A DNA stretch of 64,000 nucleotides from Aurantiochytrium sp. KH105 (Eukaryota; Sar; Bigyra; Thraustochytrida; Thraustochytriidae): positions 62,001 to 126,000 of the forward strand of contig BGKB01000130.1 in the NCBI GenBank assembly GCA_003116975.1, given 5' to 3'. Under the pieces are notes generated by a model. That model searched no databases. It had not been told where the DNA came from and saw only the letters and a list, made by a program, of their open reading frames with translations. Positions 31,001 through 38,631 of the stretch are shown piece by piece. Made by a program: the position numbers and the translations under genes. The first letter of the stretch is position 1. Each line of letters starts with the position of its first letter.

Positions 31001-31505
31001 TTCGCATGAAGAGATTTTCTCTATCCGTGTGCAAGAGTGGACAACATTCGCAATTCAGTCGCCGGTGGGGCGAGTGGGGCGAAACCACACGCTTTTAACG
31101 CTCAGCCACCGTCGCGTTTACTACGAGGTGGAGCTCCTCGATGAATTTGATCCGGAAACACTTGTTGGCTGGGTATCGAACCTTTTTCAAAGCGGAGTTA
31201 TCCTCGGCTATACAGCCGGAGGTGTGAGCGAAGATCCGGAGAGCTGGGGTCTTCGTCTCGGCGATCTCTTTAGCCCCAAGGACGTGCTTGGCGTTGCGGC
31301 CGACCTGGACGCGCAGATGCTTGTCTTTACTCGAAACGGCAAAACATTCGGACACACAATCAAATTACCCGGTGGTATTGACGCTGTCTTTCCTGCCGTG
31401 ACAACGAGTGATCTGCACGCATTCTTCAATTTCGGATCTCGCCCGTTCCGCTTTTCGGCACCGTCTCGCGGTTACCGTTCCGTTTTCCGTTCTGTCAATG
31501 TGTAA
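25017..31505 (+). CDS. Giant LRR - ARM/HEAT-like - SPRY protein
   Basis: 2162 residues from ATG 25017 (MVKTNQLV); an ATG at 24972 would add 15 residues. Order: a disordered Ser/Arg and Glu/Asp-rich N-terminus (about 1-280); an F-box-like helical stretch (about 300-370, SFLSVRQHVGLAQVSRALLE); a leucine-rich-repeat block (about 404-644) with repeating L..L.L..C..L..L/I units such as LRVLDLSHVRSVTSLEHL; a long helical region (about 690-1950) with ARM/HEAT character (VVEALRALGALIKD, LLVALIDLGRAEDVVKTLGN) interrupted by an acidic, low-complexity loop (about 1460-1640). A C-terminal SPRY domain (about 1998-2158) is marked by YYEVELL, VLGVAADLDAQMLVFTRNGK and FNFGSRPFRF. LRR, ARM and SPRY are protein-interaction modules, so a scaffold or substrate-adaptor role, perhaps in ubiquitylation if the F-box is real, is inference. 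No catalytic motif is seen. Confidence 0.85.
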   Translation: MVKTNQLVCAPKTLPRRGSFKISPKLRLRRSTSSAHTGERANVDPKSPQQHVFRRKFSFRRSGTSASSESVRKDEFYEGDASSDDGYMDSPRSSMRQIDTRPNGSSSSSRPNGSSSSSKLNVLGSKLKRSISKRSKSSQNESEGPEQRDNPDDDVQVEVEEEEGVVVVEEEEDNDDERRRHGDMKDKETSAASTDGVQALTQASESIEDAEKREGERAEQRRSAESSKRRSLRDAIDETLEYDQLPSELAFEEEVSNHAEDVALAVNGEDVNDGFARQRRRPSDKRYLRRRSSCYKVFNVVEAVFLHDDSSLAHCVTSFLSVRQHVGLAQVSRALLETVREVPLRLDYSKRVVDPQLLESVFGPRSRNSRATSWRVAGLYSSISDLRTLFNVIDPGDLEFIGLVNPRVRSLEPMRACTKLMRFELHGCESALSLEPLLDLAPTLRGLSLLACRQIEDVSIAEHLPELRMLSIFRSSRIKNLPEFARSSQLEFLSAGECADLASMDPIRCLNHLRVLDLSHVRSVTSLEHLRSASQLRVLILDRCVNLTSLQGLECCNALEVLRLNFISELPSLCGLEHCPNLTSLELTGLRNIEDLSPLAECEKLEDLLLLKCSKVVSLGPLRSLTRSMRRLIISGCQRLQSEDDAGVIEACTRLIVFECAACHPGLLISLMNCTRPTILAAAERELPVLSQYDFETAALPEVKRRLSADANANDKRAALRVIQACSANNLMLSAMVREDVVEALVSSLFSAEECAEVDETCSEQSQEMDCGGDAHRAAASMRSRDYVVEALRALGALIKDTESSRRVLGVALSVEHIAGLIFVPEDLVEAREELKGDLLVPSGTLLDEEKCTAEAARVLARVLQHTPASGRSALSSRIIETNAPLVAVDMMSACSMDRTRRPLIVFLNTLLDANCVSSAMRENLAHDLLEVGLVDALLATSEFASIETQMLTVALLASVSKAGDAGVVLIKALCKRSGSFDRLVALLNSSEDREVLRSIVQVLLQTPVECTRTVAQTPKLLTSLMACMQRELHYEDHAHFSSQSEASLLLLTIQFMGVLARHHESACVMISEEASTSAGVRSARSRAAPPSRCSLPSCQIVRELHGVILNGPYVTRIACARVLVDLARASQRFKVALVDSFKHSKGLKDLFMLAAQGASSTSDVMAGLDLLLILLEEPGVADLGARFSTVQASGFTQGLVRLALMARTQDHVDAVARALALMLASRSQRLIHDGVIVSLVGKVQTMNIHIQTHMPWVLSRSRRRSSPSRMNASARNRGTERAAALRMLVALIDLGRAEDVVKTLGNLRVFDHLAASLVDDDHACRELAVRLLEVTMQICDDQSDCARGQKQSASIQKLFIQSIVRNPLLPRFPSLVLQALIELLASGSSKARVSSARVLAMAISRCEDVCHALLGSQEHLSFEQQEAHRRSRGSAGSRASLTLSGLRSLHNAGPESPQDGSDKESDDEGQISCHGSTDDDDDDDDNDIADPRNYSSNMHASLTSHSRAERMMSTEFVDEHHALPPPPPLARRSSRWSSDFTLGGPEMSFLRLHVAGAQRQRSRKQQDYRREVEEEAEDEERHCGSDGTEAREEDTEQGMGAVAHRDRKGGMCAEARPAPLVTTDNVALDEDGDNIFIALRVLLMEPCLPSRRSVSMAKDGLVEVSVAGGLTDSWEHTVEDMGRGTTWSSLSACEAAPQPLAEEVEAGCELVEALIKADASRVRTLVLQPVVDALCKPDEGADQSRAVEVLLGLSSKDTCEPLVAALVDLEAFSALAIYLCSSALAADTRLRGYKALAAFVHGRSDRLLVLDEHAPLLKSIVDKVLVGDVDLYASFVDLLGSLRNPDEADFIELCARFAEAGLADGLKRWQTRLAEGGASRARCRAEVDLGRALLVPALHGSTAVLDADSIADLEDLVSGLFASDERLELRIAYGRLLGTLDPGFLDDASEVFGGTVAQGQTFRDLSMQERLYEAEQLRSYHVVFQRVRGFPVVFSHEEIFSIRVQEWTTFAIQSPVGRVGRNHTLLTLSHRRVYYEVELLDEFDPETLVGWVSNLFQSGVILGYTAGGVSEDPESWGLRLGDLFSPKDVLGVAADLDAQMLVFTRNGKTFGHTIKLPGGIDAVFPAVTTSDLHAFFNFGSRPFRFSAPSRGYRSVFRSVNV

Positions 31506-31724
31506 AGCGTGACAAGGCGAGGGGCTAGGCTTATCCCTTTTGCTATGCTTAGCTATGGTACCCATTTTTGATCCTAAGCTTATTGTTATACCTTTTTGTA
31601 TTGTAATTTGTGTGCGTTTCAGGATTCGTGACGAAGCTCTTCATCTCCAGAAAAAAAAATATGCTGAAGCGAATTGCTGTTGCAGACAAGGGAGTCTCTT
31701 GTTCGTTCGGTCGACAAGACACTT

Positions 31725-33272
31725 TCAACGAAGCGTTTTGACGAAAAGCGCAGTCTCTGGGTCGCGCTCGATGTACCCCGTGCCATCATCAGTTACAGAA
31801 AGAACTTCGCCGTTCATTGCAATGTAGACGCCAGGCTTTGTCAAGCTCCATACGGCTCCGATTGCCGTTCCGATGTTGAACAAAGCGTCAGAGTTACGAA
31901 ACTTATACGGGCGAAGTGCACCTGTGAGCACGATATAGACGTCATCAAGACCGAGAGATGCGAGCTCATCGCGCAAGAACTCGGCCGTCTCGATGAGCGT
32001 ATCCGTGCCATGCGTTACAATCACCCTTTTTGCCTCAACACGCTGGATTTCATTGGCAATAGCGAGACGATCCCCTTGCGAGATGTCCTGACTGTCCTTG
32101 CGGCACACGCTCGCAATTGCATACGAAAAAGCGGCAAGCGCATTGATCTCGCGCAAATCGCGCAAAATATTATGAATCGCTGGCTCACCGATCTCGAATG
32201 CGTAGCCACCCGACAGGCGAGGATAGTCTTTGTCAATGGTGCCACCCGTGGTGACAAAGAGCACGCCTGGGTGGTGTTCGGCGTCTTCGAGTCCTGCGCG
32301 TGGTGCAAAGCTCCCTTGCGTTGTGTGCGTGAACGCGCTTCTCGCGCTTGCCAACGCTGCAGTTCGAGGCGTGCCCCAGGCGCCATCTGACACAGATGGG
32401 CGCGGTGTTCTAAAATTTTCACTCCAAACGCTGCTACTGCTGCTAGTGCCCAGGCCATCATAGGTTTGCGAACGAGATGATGGCTTCAGCATGCCGCTTG
32501 CGCGACGTGCGGCAGTGCTCTCTAGTTCCGGAGACACAAGGTTCATAACGTCGACCAAAGCAGGAAGACGGACGCAGTGTTGCGACTTGGCAAACTCGCG
32601 CACTTCTTGCACAGCATCGCTGAGCCCGATAAAGTATCGGTGGTGCACCCACAGAGCGCAGACCGCGGCCGTGCGGACTTGCCCTGATGCGCAACAAATG
32701 AGGATATTCTCGCCTGCGCGATCGGCCTCAGTCAGTGCTGTCAGGATCTCAGCGCACGCCTTTTTCTGCTGCAACGAAGGCACATGGTCCACACGCTTCA
32801 CGCGCTGGTCATCGCGCAATTCGTCAAGCAGAGAGACGCCCTCTCCAACAAAACGTGCAAGTTCGCCATCCGAAAGGAGTACCAAGAAGCGCTCAATCTT
32901 GCTTTTGCCATCGACTACACCATCGATCCACTCGCGCACGCTCTTTGCGGAGACGCCTTCGATCCACGAGGATTCGGGTCTCCGCTCAGGCTGGCCAGCG
33001 GCCTTTCCCTTTGCCGCCAACGAGTTCGCATCGTCGTCCTCTAGCTCGGTGTTCTGAATGGCCGTTGTAGTTGTAGTAGTCTGAGTCACGTTGCGACGCG
33101 GACGCGACGGCCCTGACGCAGGGCGTGGGCCTCCCGGAGCTGCAGCGGCCCAGACGCGGTCGTCGCGTCCGCTGGCGGGCGCAAGGTTGGACGCTGCTGC
33201 TACAGCAACGTCTGCATCGTCGCGAGGGGTCGTGTCTCTCGCGCCCGCGTCGTCGCCCTGCCAGACCTCCAT
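31725..33272 (-). CDS. Fusion of a PTP/dual-specificity-phosphatase-like domain with an asparaginase N-domain
   Basis: 515 residues, single exon. After a disordered N-terminus (about 1-95), residues about 100-250 resemble a dual-specificity phosphatase. A hydrophobic strand leads into a CX5R loop (ILICCASGQVRTA, nucleophile near residue 193), then an alpha helix and GLSDAVQEVREF. A Ser/Thr/Pro-rich linker follows. Residues about 337-515 match the N-terminal domain of L-asparaginase/GatD-type amidohydrolases, with both catalytic signatures: VTTGGTIDKDY and VTHGTDTLIETAEFL, then LTGALRPYKFRNSDALFN and a GVYIAMNGEVL strand. The usual C-terminal asparaginase domain is absent; the protein stops soon after. 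Whether it hydrolyses Asn or Gln amides, dephosphorylates a substrate, or does both is unknown. The 5' end is divergent from the SPX-MFS gene. Confidence 0.85.
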   Translation of the reverse strand: MEVWQGDDAGARDTTPRDDADVAVAAASNLAPASGRDDRVWAAAAPGGPRPASGPSRPRRNVTQTTTTTTAIQNTELEDDDANSLAAKGKAAGQPERRPESSWIEGVSAKSVREWIDGVVDGKSKIERFLVLLSDGELARFVGEGVSLLDELRDDQRVKRVDHVPSLQQKKACAEILTALTEADRAGENILICCASGQVRTAAVCALWVHHRYFIGLSDAVQEVREFAKSQHCVRLPALVDVMNLVSPELESTAARRASGMLKPSSRSQTYDGLGTSSSSSVWSENFRTPRPSVSDGAWGTPRTAALASARSAFTHTTQGSFAPRAGLEDAEHHPGVLFVTTGGTIDKDYPRLSGGYAFEIGEPAIHNILRDLREINALAAFSYAIASVCRKDSQDISQGDRLAIANEIQRVEAKRVIVTHGTDTLIETAEFLRDELASLGLDDVYIVLTGALRPYKFRNSDALFNIGTAIGAVWSLTKPGVYIAMNGEVLSVTDDGTGYIERDPETALFVKTLR

Positions 33273-33996
33273 TTACAATCTGGGACTGCCTGTCAGGGGG
33301 TCCGGTTCATCATTGTGAAGGCAGGTAGGTTCCTTTCGGCTCCTTCTGGTATACAATGGTAGCAATGGACTGCTTCGCTGCAGATGAAAGATGGTGAGCA
33401 GGCAGGCCTGTTGGCGCATTGCTGTCAAAATCAGGAGGCATCGTTGTTTGTGAGTTGGGTTCCCTGATGAGCTTCGTGATTTGAGTTTCGTGGTTGGAAT
33501 TTACTACAAGCTAGGCCTGCCTTGGCCCACGTTCAAGATTGCGATCTCAACGACGACGACGACGATTTTGCGAATGACCAAGCTCACGTACTATATCGCA
33601 AAGAGCGATGCTTTCAAGGCTGCCCTTGGATTCAGTTTATAAAAAAACAAAGCTGCGCAGATGTTGACTTTTCCAGATGGATTTCTTTTGACATCAAGAT
33701 GCATGCATGCACGACCCTGATATCCCGCTGCCTCCTCGCCTCGGCATTCGGCCGGCCAAGAGTGAGAGAGAGAGCATTGACCGTCCGTCTTGAGCTTGCC
33801 AATTTCCTGTGCAGGTGGTATACACTCCGCTGCGACGGCCTCGCCGAGCTCGCTGGGCATGGGAGAAGATTCGAGAGATAGCATAGGCCTAGCTAGGCCT
33901 AGAGATGAATGTCACTGTCAGGTGAACATGTGCGGCCGCAGACCTCGATCAATCAATTTATCAATCAATCAATCATCAATCACTCATCGCGCCGCG
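33273..33996. promoter_or_regulatory. Divergent promoter region, phosphatase-asparaginase / SPX-MFS
   Basis: 724 bases. It contains TAGGCCTG at 33512-33519, paired TAGGCCTA palindromes at 33884-33891 and 33894-33901, and a TCAA-repeat leader (about 33950-33985) just before the SPX-MFS start. No gene seen inside. Confidence 0.5.
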
Positions 33997-36900
33997 ATGA
34001 AGTTTGGGAAGCACTTTGAGCGCGAGCTGGTACGTCGCGGCAGGCAGGCAGGCAGGCAGGCAGGCAGACAGGCAGGCAGACGCTCGGACAGGCGGAGACG
34101 CACTCGAGCTCGGTCTGTTTCAGGCGCGTCCTCATTGAGGCGCCCAAACGGATGCCGGCCGAGCGGGTGCTGGAGTCGTTGAGACTCAGTTGTGACTCGA
34201 GCGAGGAGACCCCAGGGAGTAGATTTCCTTTGCGAATGCGAGCGCATGGGTGCATGCGTGCAAGCAAAGGCGTAGAGCGCTCTTCTTGCTTCGCCTCTAT
34301 TGGTCTGAAAAATAAGATTAATGCGGCTCCTCGACCAAGAATGATCGATGAGATTGACTGACGTGACTTTTTCCTATGACTTGCAGGTCCCGCAATGGCG
34401 ACAACATTACATCCAGTACAATGATCTCAAACATTGGATCAAGAAAGCGGAAAGCTCCGGCGACGCAGACACCAAGGACTTCAACCAAGAGGTCGAGGAG
34501 CAAGTTAGCCATGTCATGCGATTTTACAAGGAGCAGCGAGCGGTTCTGCAATACGATCTTGAAGCCGCCGAGCGACAGCGCGCCCTCCTCGCCCAAAGTC
34601 GAGAGCCTCGCCGAGCTCAACGTGCTCACCGCGAGTCTCTCCTGCTTGAATACCACCGCTTGGGCGAACAGTTGCTGCAAATCTTTCACTATTTGGAGCT
34701 CAATTCGACAGCACTGCGCAAAATCACCAAAAAGTTCGACAAGCGCATCAATGTTGCGAGCGCCAATCTTCTCAACAAAGTAGAGACTGAGCAGGACTCC
34801 CCACTGGCTGAAAATCTGAAGCGCATGAAAGACTTTTCGTTGCTACAGCCCTTTGTGAGCAAAATCCGCGAAGGCATCACAGATGTTCAGTCAGCCCTGC
34901 GAGCCACCATGGCGAAAGACAAACACGCAACGCCACACGGCCACGCGCCTTCGAACGCGCAGTTTGGTTCTGCATGGTCCGAGATTCCAGCGGTCCGCTT
35001 CAAGCAATACAAGAGGCACGGTCATGCCATTTTGCAGGATCTCTCTGCCCTGCGTGAAAAGCTGCAGGAGTCAACGTCGTTCCTCGACTTCTTGTCCTCG
35101 CAAGCGGCAATTCCGTTCCACCGTCACATTATGCGCAGCCAAAGCGCTATCTCGCGCGCCAAACGTCATCAGATTGCTCCACTTCTGGGAGAAGCTACCG
35201 GAGATACATCAAGCCTGTCGCTGCAAATCGACGGAAAACCGGGGGAGCAAGGCGGCGTTGTCCCTGTCCCTCCCCACAAGCCCGACACGATCGAGGCCAA
35301 GGGCAGCTACAGCGATGCGGCCCTCACGGACTCTGAGGACGAGGATGAGGAGGATGACTTTCTCTCCGAATACATCAATTTGGCATCGACTTTCTTTTAT
35401 CTAGCCAACTACAATGTCTGCCTGCCGACGTCCGGCGAGTACGCGGCGCACATGGGGCTTGATGCATCCATGTCGGGAGTCATCGTGGCCATGACGCCCG
35501 TGGCTGCCATGCTGTCCGCCATTGCTTACAGTTACTGGTCGAACTACAGCTTCAAGGCGCCGCTCCTATGCAGCACGTTGCTGCTTATTTGTGGCAATCT
35601 TTTGTATGGACTGGCCTGGGATGCCGACGTTACCGTGATGATTCTTCTTGGGCGCTTTGTGACGGGCCTTGGCGGCGCACGCGCAGTGAATCGAAGGTAC
35701 ATCGCCGACAGTATCAGTATGGAGCATCGCACGCGCGCATCTGCCGCCTTTGTAGCAGCTGGTGCCCTGGGTATGGCCTCTGGTCCATTTTTGGCAAGCA
35801 TTTTCAGCGGGATGGATCTTGTCGTACTTGGTCTCACCATGAACGAAATGACAGCCCCGTCATTTTTCATGGTGGCGATCTGGACTCTTTACGGGTGCCT
35901 CGTGATCTTCTTCTTTAAGGAGCCGCGCCGAGAGACAGGCAAGTCAAAGAGCCGCCCGAGCACGCCACAGAGCTCAGTCGCGGGGGATAGTTCCGCCTAC
36001 GATGAGTTTTTCGATGATGATGACGACGATGACTCCTTGCTGGACGTGATGGAAGCGAATGCTCTCCATGCACAGGAGTCGTCCTTTCATGGCGCGACCT
36101 TTACTTCAACCACGCCATCCATGGATGATCCTTGGGGGCGAACTCGCAAAGGTCTCTTCAACCAATCTTCAGAGGACGAGGCCTTCAACGATGGCATTGA
36201 CATTGTGCTCGACGCACCGCCGATTACGCCGCCCGCAGACGGTGGACCGGTTGATGATGATGAGGATGCGGCGCTCCTGGAGGATGCTGGGGCTTCGTCC
36301 CCACTTACTCGAGATCGGGCCCATGATCACCAGTCTCGAGGAAGCTACGGTTCATTCGTGAATGGAAACAGTGTGACGCTGTCGCAGCAACAGCTTCGAA
36401 GCCCCGTCGAGTACAAACCGCTACTTTCAAAGGAACATTTGCGTGCGCGCCGGCGCAAGTTGCGCACCCGCCTCACCGTTCTTTGTCTTTGGATCATTTT
36501 TTGGGTCAAGCTCGTTCAAGAAGCTCTGCTTACAGCGTTACCGCTCACGCTTCCATACTTTTTGTCCTGGGGACCCGGGCGGGTGGGCATCCTCATGGCT
36601 TGTCTCGGGCTGTCTGTGGTACCTTTCAACGTCGTCGTGGTTCAGTTGTCTGGCCGCTTTGACTTGAGCGACAGCTTCTGGGTTCGCGGCCTTCAGATTC
36701 CTCTCATCGTGGGTGCAAGTCTGCTTGCGTGGGACGCGGCCCGTGATGAAGCCCTTCTCTTCGTTGGCTTCTTTATTGTGTTCATTTCGAGTCAGGTCAT
36801 GGAGGCCGTGGTCATGGCGTTATTCAGCAAGGTGATTGACGCAAAGCTTGCGGCTGGTACGTTCAATAGCGGACTTCTCGCGACTGAATCAGGAACATTG

Positions 36901-37035
36901 GGGCGCGCGGTTGGCAATGCAATCATTACATTGCTTCACAATGGTACGCCCTTAGGGTTGCATCGAAACCTGTATGGACTCGACGCAATCGTCACGATCC
37001 CAACTTTGCTCGTGTCTCTCTGGCTTTGCAAGTAG
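33997..37035 (+). CDS. SPX-MFS transporter, vacuolar phosphate transporter (PHT5/VPT)-like, two exons
   Basis: Exon 1 (33997-34029) encodes MKFGKHFEREL; exon 2 (34387-37035) continues VPQWRQHYIQYNDLKHWIKK, rebuilding a canonical SPX N-terminus. The product is 893 residues. The SPX domain covers about 1-260 and includes the inositol-pyrophosphate pocket helix LNSTALRKITKKFDKR (about 113-128). After an acidic linker, an MFS permease begins near residue 345 (EYINLASTFFYLANYNVCLP), with the loop GRFVTGLGGARAVNRRYI typical of SPX-MFS proteins. A long acidic/Ser-rich cytosolic insert splits the two six-helix halves, and the second half starts near LTVLCLWIIFWVKL. In plants and fungi such proteins load phosphate into vacuoles under inositol-pyrophosphate control. 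The same role is inferred here, with possible relevance to polyphosphate storage. Confidence 0.9.
34030..34386 (+). other. Spliceosomal intron, 357 bases, after exon 1 of the SPX-MFS gene
   Basis: Donor GTACGT at 34030, acceptor TTGCAG ending 34386, phase 0 (CTG|GTC). Branch-point candidate TTGACTGAC at 34354-34362, 24 bases before the acceptor. The intron holds a GGCA microsatellite. Confidence 0.9.
34039..34082. repeat. (GGCA)n microsatellite inside the SPX-MFS intron
   Basis: About ten GGCA/GACA units begin 9 bases after the intron's 5' splice site. Confidence 0.85.
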
Positions 37036-37218
37036 GGACCGGCCACGCTCGCAGGCACACTTCGCTCGCTTTAATGAAAAGTTCCGGTCGGTTATCATTG
37101 TCGACTCTGGTACCTACGTCTTACTGGTCTGCCTTTTCTTCTTTCATTTACTTTCTGATTTTTTTTATACTGTACAATGAGAAGGAGCAAACAAATATCA
37201 TGTCATGTCATGTCATGT

Positions 37219-38631
37219 TCAATTCGAGCTGCCAAAGTCTGACATCTCCCACAGCTGTGAGGTGTCGTCATCTTTGAACTCGCAAGTTTCGTACATGAAG
37301 CAGCGCTTGTCCTTGACATCGAGAACAGCAAAATTGCAATTTGATTTGCGAGCGCAGGTGCTCAAGCACTTGCGAGCGTTGGTCGTCTTGAATGTACCCA
37401 CGCGATCCCCCGTGCAGCCAAGCGCATTCTCAGCAAACGAGTCAAGAATGTCGTCTTTCTCGTAGAGCTCATGTCCTGCATTTCCAGTGGCCGTTTCACA
37501 TTGGTTCTTCTTGTACAGCATGCACGTTTCGTTGGCGATATCAATGAGCGAGGTGCGGCAGCCGGCTTTGGCGAGGCAGGCCCAGAAGCACTCCTTGGCA
37601 CTGATGGTGTCAATCGTCTTGAAACTCGTTGTATCTGCATTTGCACACTGTGTGCCGACTGTGGCGGCCTGGACCAGCTCGTCCTGACTTCTCTCTGTGG
37701 GAGCCTTGGTAGGTGCGTTCGTTGGTGCTGAGGTCGGCGCTGGTGTGGAGACGACCATTTTCGGGGATTCTAGGGTCGTGCCAATGACGCCCTCGATCCA
37801 CGAAAGATATTGCGAGTTGCGCATGTAAACGCCAAAGTAGCCGAAGTCAGCACATCCTTTGCCATAAGTGACGACGCCAACTTGGGTGATTTTACCGTCC
37901 GAGTCTTTGTAGAAAAGAGGTCCGCCCGAATCGCCCGTGCATGCGTCTTGGTTGTATGTGTCCGAGTACCCCGCGCAAATGTGGTCGTCTGTAATAAAGT
38001 CGTACGGGACGGAACAATTCTCGTTGCTGACAATGGGTACCTCTGTCTCCATGAGCTGATCGGTGAAAACTCCGCTCCCAGCTTCTTCAAAACCCCAACC
38101 GATTACATTCACTACCTGGCCAACCGCTTCGAAAGGCGCGGTGAAGGGAAACTGGTTCAAGACAATGGGTTCAATGTCCTTGACAGGTTTGTTCAATTTG
38201 AGCAAAGCAAGGTCATTGTCTTTATCGTCAACCCAGTCGGGATGCCGAACGACCTGCTTGACCTTGCGAATGACGCCAGCGTTTACATCTGAAATGTCAT
38301 ACGCGCCAATCTGGATGCGATTCGGCGCCACATACGGGACGCAGTGTGCGGCAGTAAGTACCCATCGCTTGTGAATCAACGTACCCCCGCAATTGGGCTG
38401 ATACCCTGTTGGGGATGCCTTTCGTTTGAACTGCAACGACGCCATCCAGCCGTAGTCGCTGTCTTCTGGCACTTCCCATCCACCGACAATTCTTGTGGAC
38501 ATAAGTTTCCGTCCTGCTGGTTTTTTACTTGTGAGCCGGCGCAAGCCTCCTTCGCGGGCGACGACATCGTTCACGCTCGAGAGCGCAACGAGCAAGGCCA
38601 AAGCAATCGTTGCAGCGCATCTCGACCGCAT
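37219..38631 (-). CDS. Secreted trypsin-like serine protease with two C-terminal PAN/apple-like modules
   Basis: 470 residues. A signal peptide (CAATIALALLVALSSVNDVVA) and basic propeptide end at STR|IVGG, the typical zymogen activation site. The S1 domain (about 47-285) has the full triad: TAAHC, DNDLALLKL and GDSGGP. DACTGDSGG places Asp at the S1-pocket position, predicting cleavage after Arg/Lys. Cysteines for the conserved disulphides are present. A Thr/Pro/Ala linker (TPAPTSAPTNAPTKAPT) then leads to two Cys-rich repeats (about 330-390 and 405-465). Each has a C...F/T.T...A.ECF/KCL..C....C pattern like PAN/apple modules, which bind carbohydrate or protein. A secreted, self-tethering digestive protease suits an osmotrophic or bacterivorous protist (inference). 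The 3' end converges with the SPX-MFS gene. Confidence 0.92.
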   Translation of the reverse strand: MRSRCAATIALALLVALSSVNDVVAREGGLRRLTSKKPAGRKLMSTRIVGGWEVPEDSDYGWMASLQFKRKASPTGYQPNCGGTLIHKRWVLTAAHCVPYVAPNRIQIGAYDISDVNAGVIRKVKQVVRHPDWVDDKDNDLALLKLNKPVKDIEPIVLNQFPFTAPFEAVGQVVNVIGWGFEEAGSGVFTDQLMETEVPIVSNENCSVPYDFITDDHICAGYSDTYNQDACTGDSGGPLFYKDSDGKITQVGVVTYGKGCADFGYFGVYMRNSQYLSWIEGVIGTTLESPKMVVSTPAPTSAPTNAPTKAPTERSQDELVQAATVGTQCANADTTSFKTIDTISAKECFWACLAKAGCRTSLIDIANETCMLYKKNQCETATGNAGHELYEKDDILDSFAENALGCTGDRVGTFKTTNARKCLSTCARKSNCNFAVLDVKDKRCFMYETCEFKDDDTSQLWEMSDFGSSN

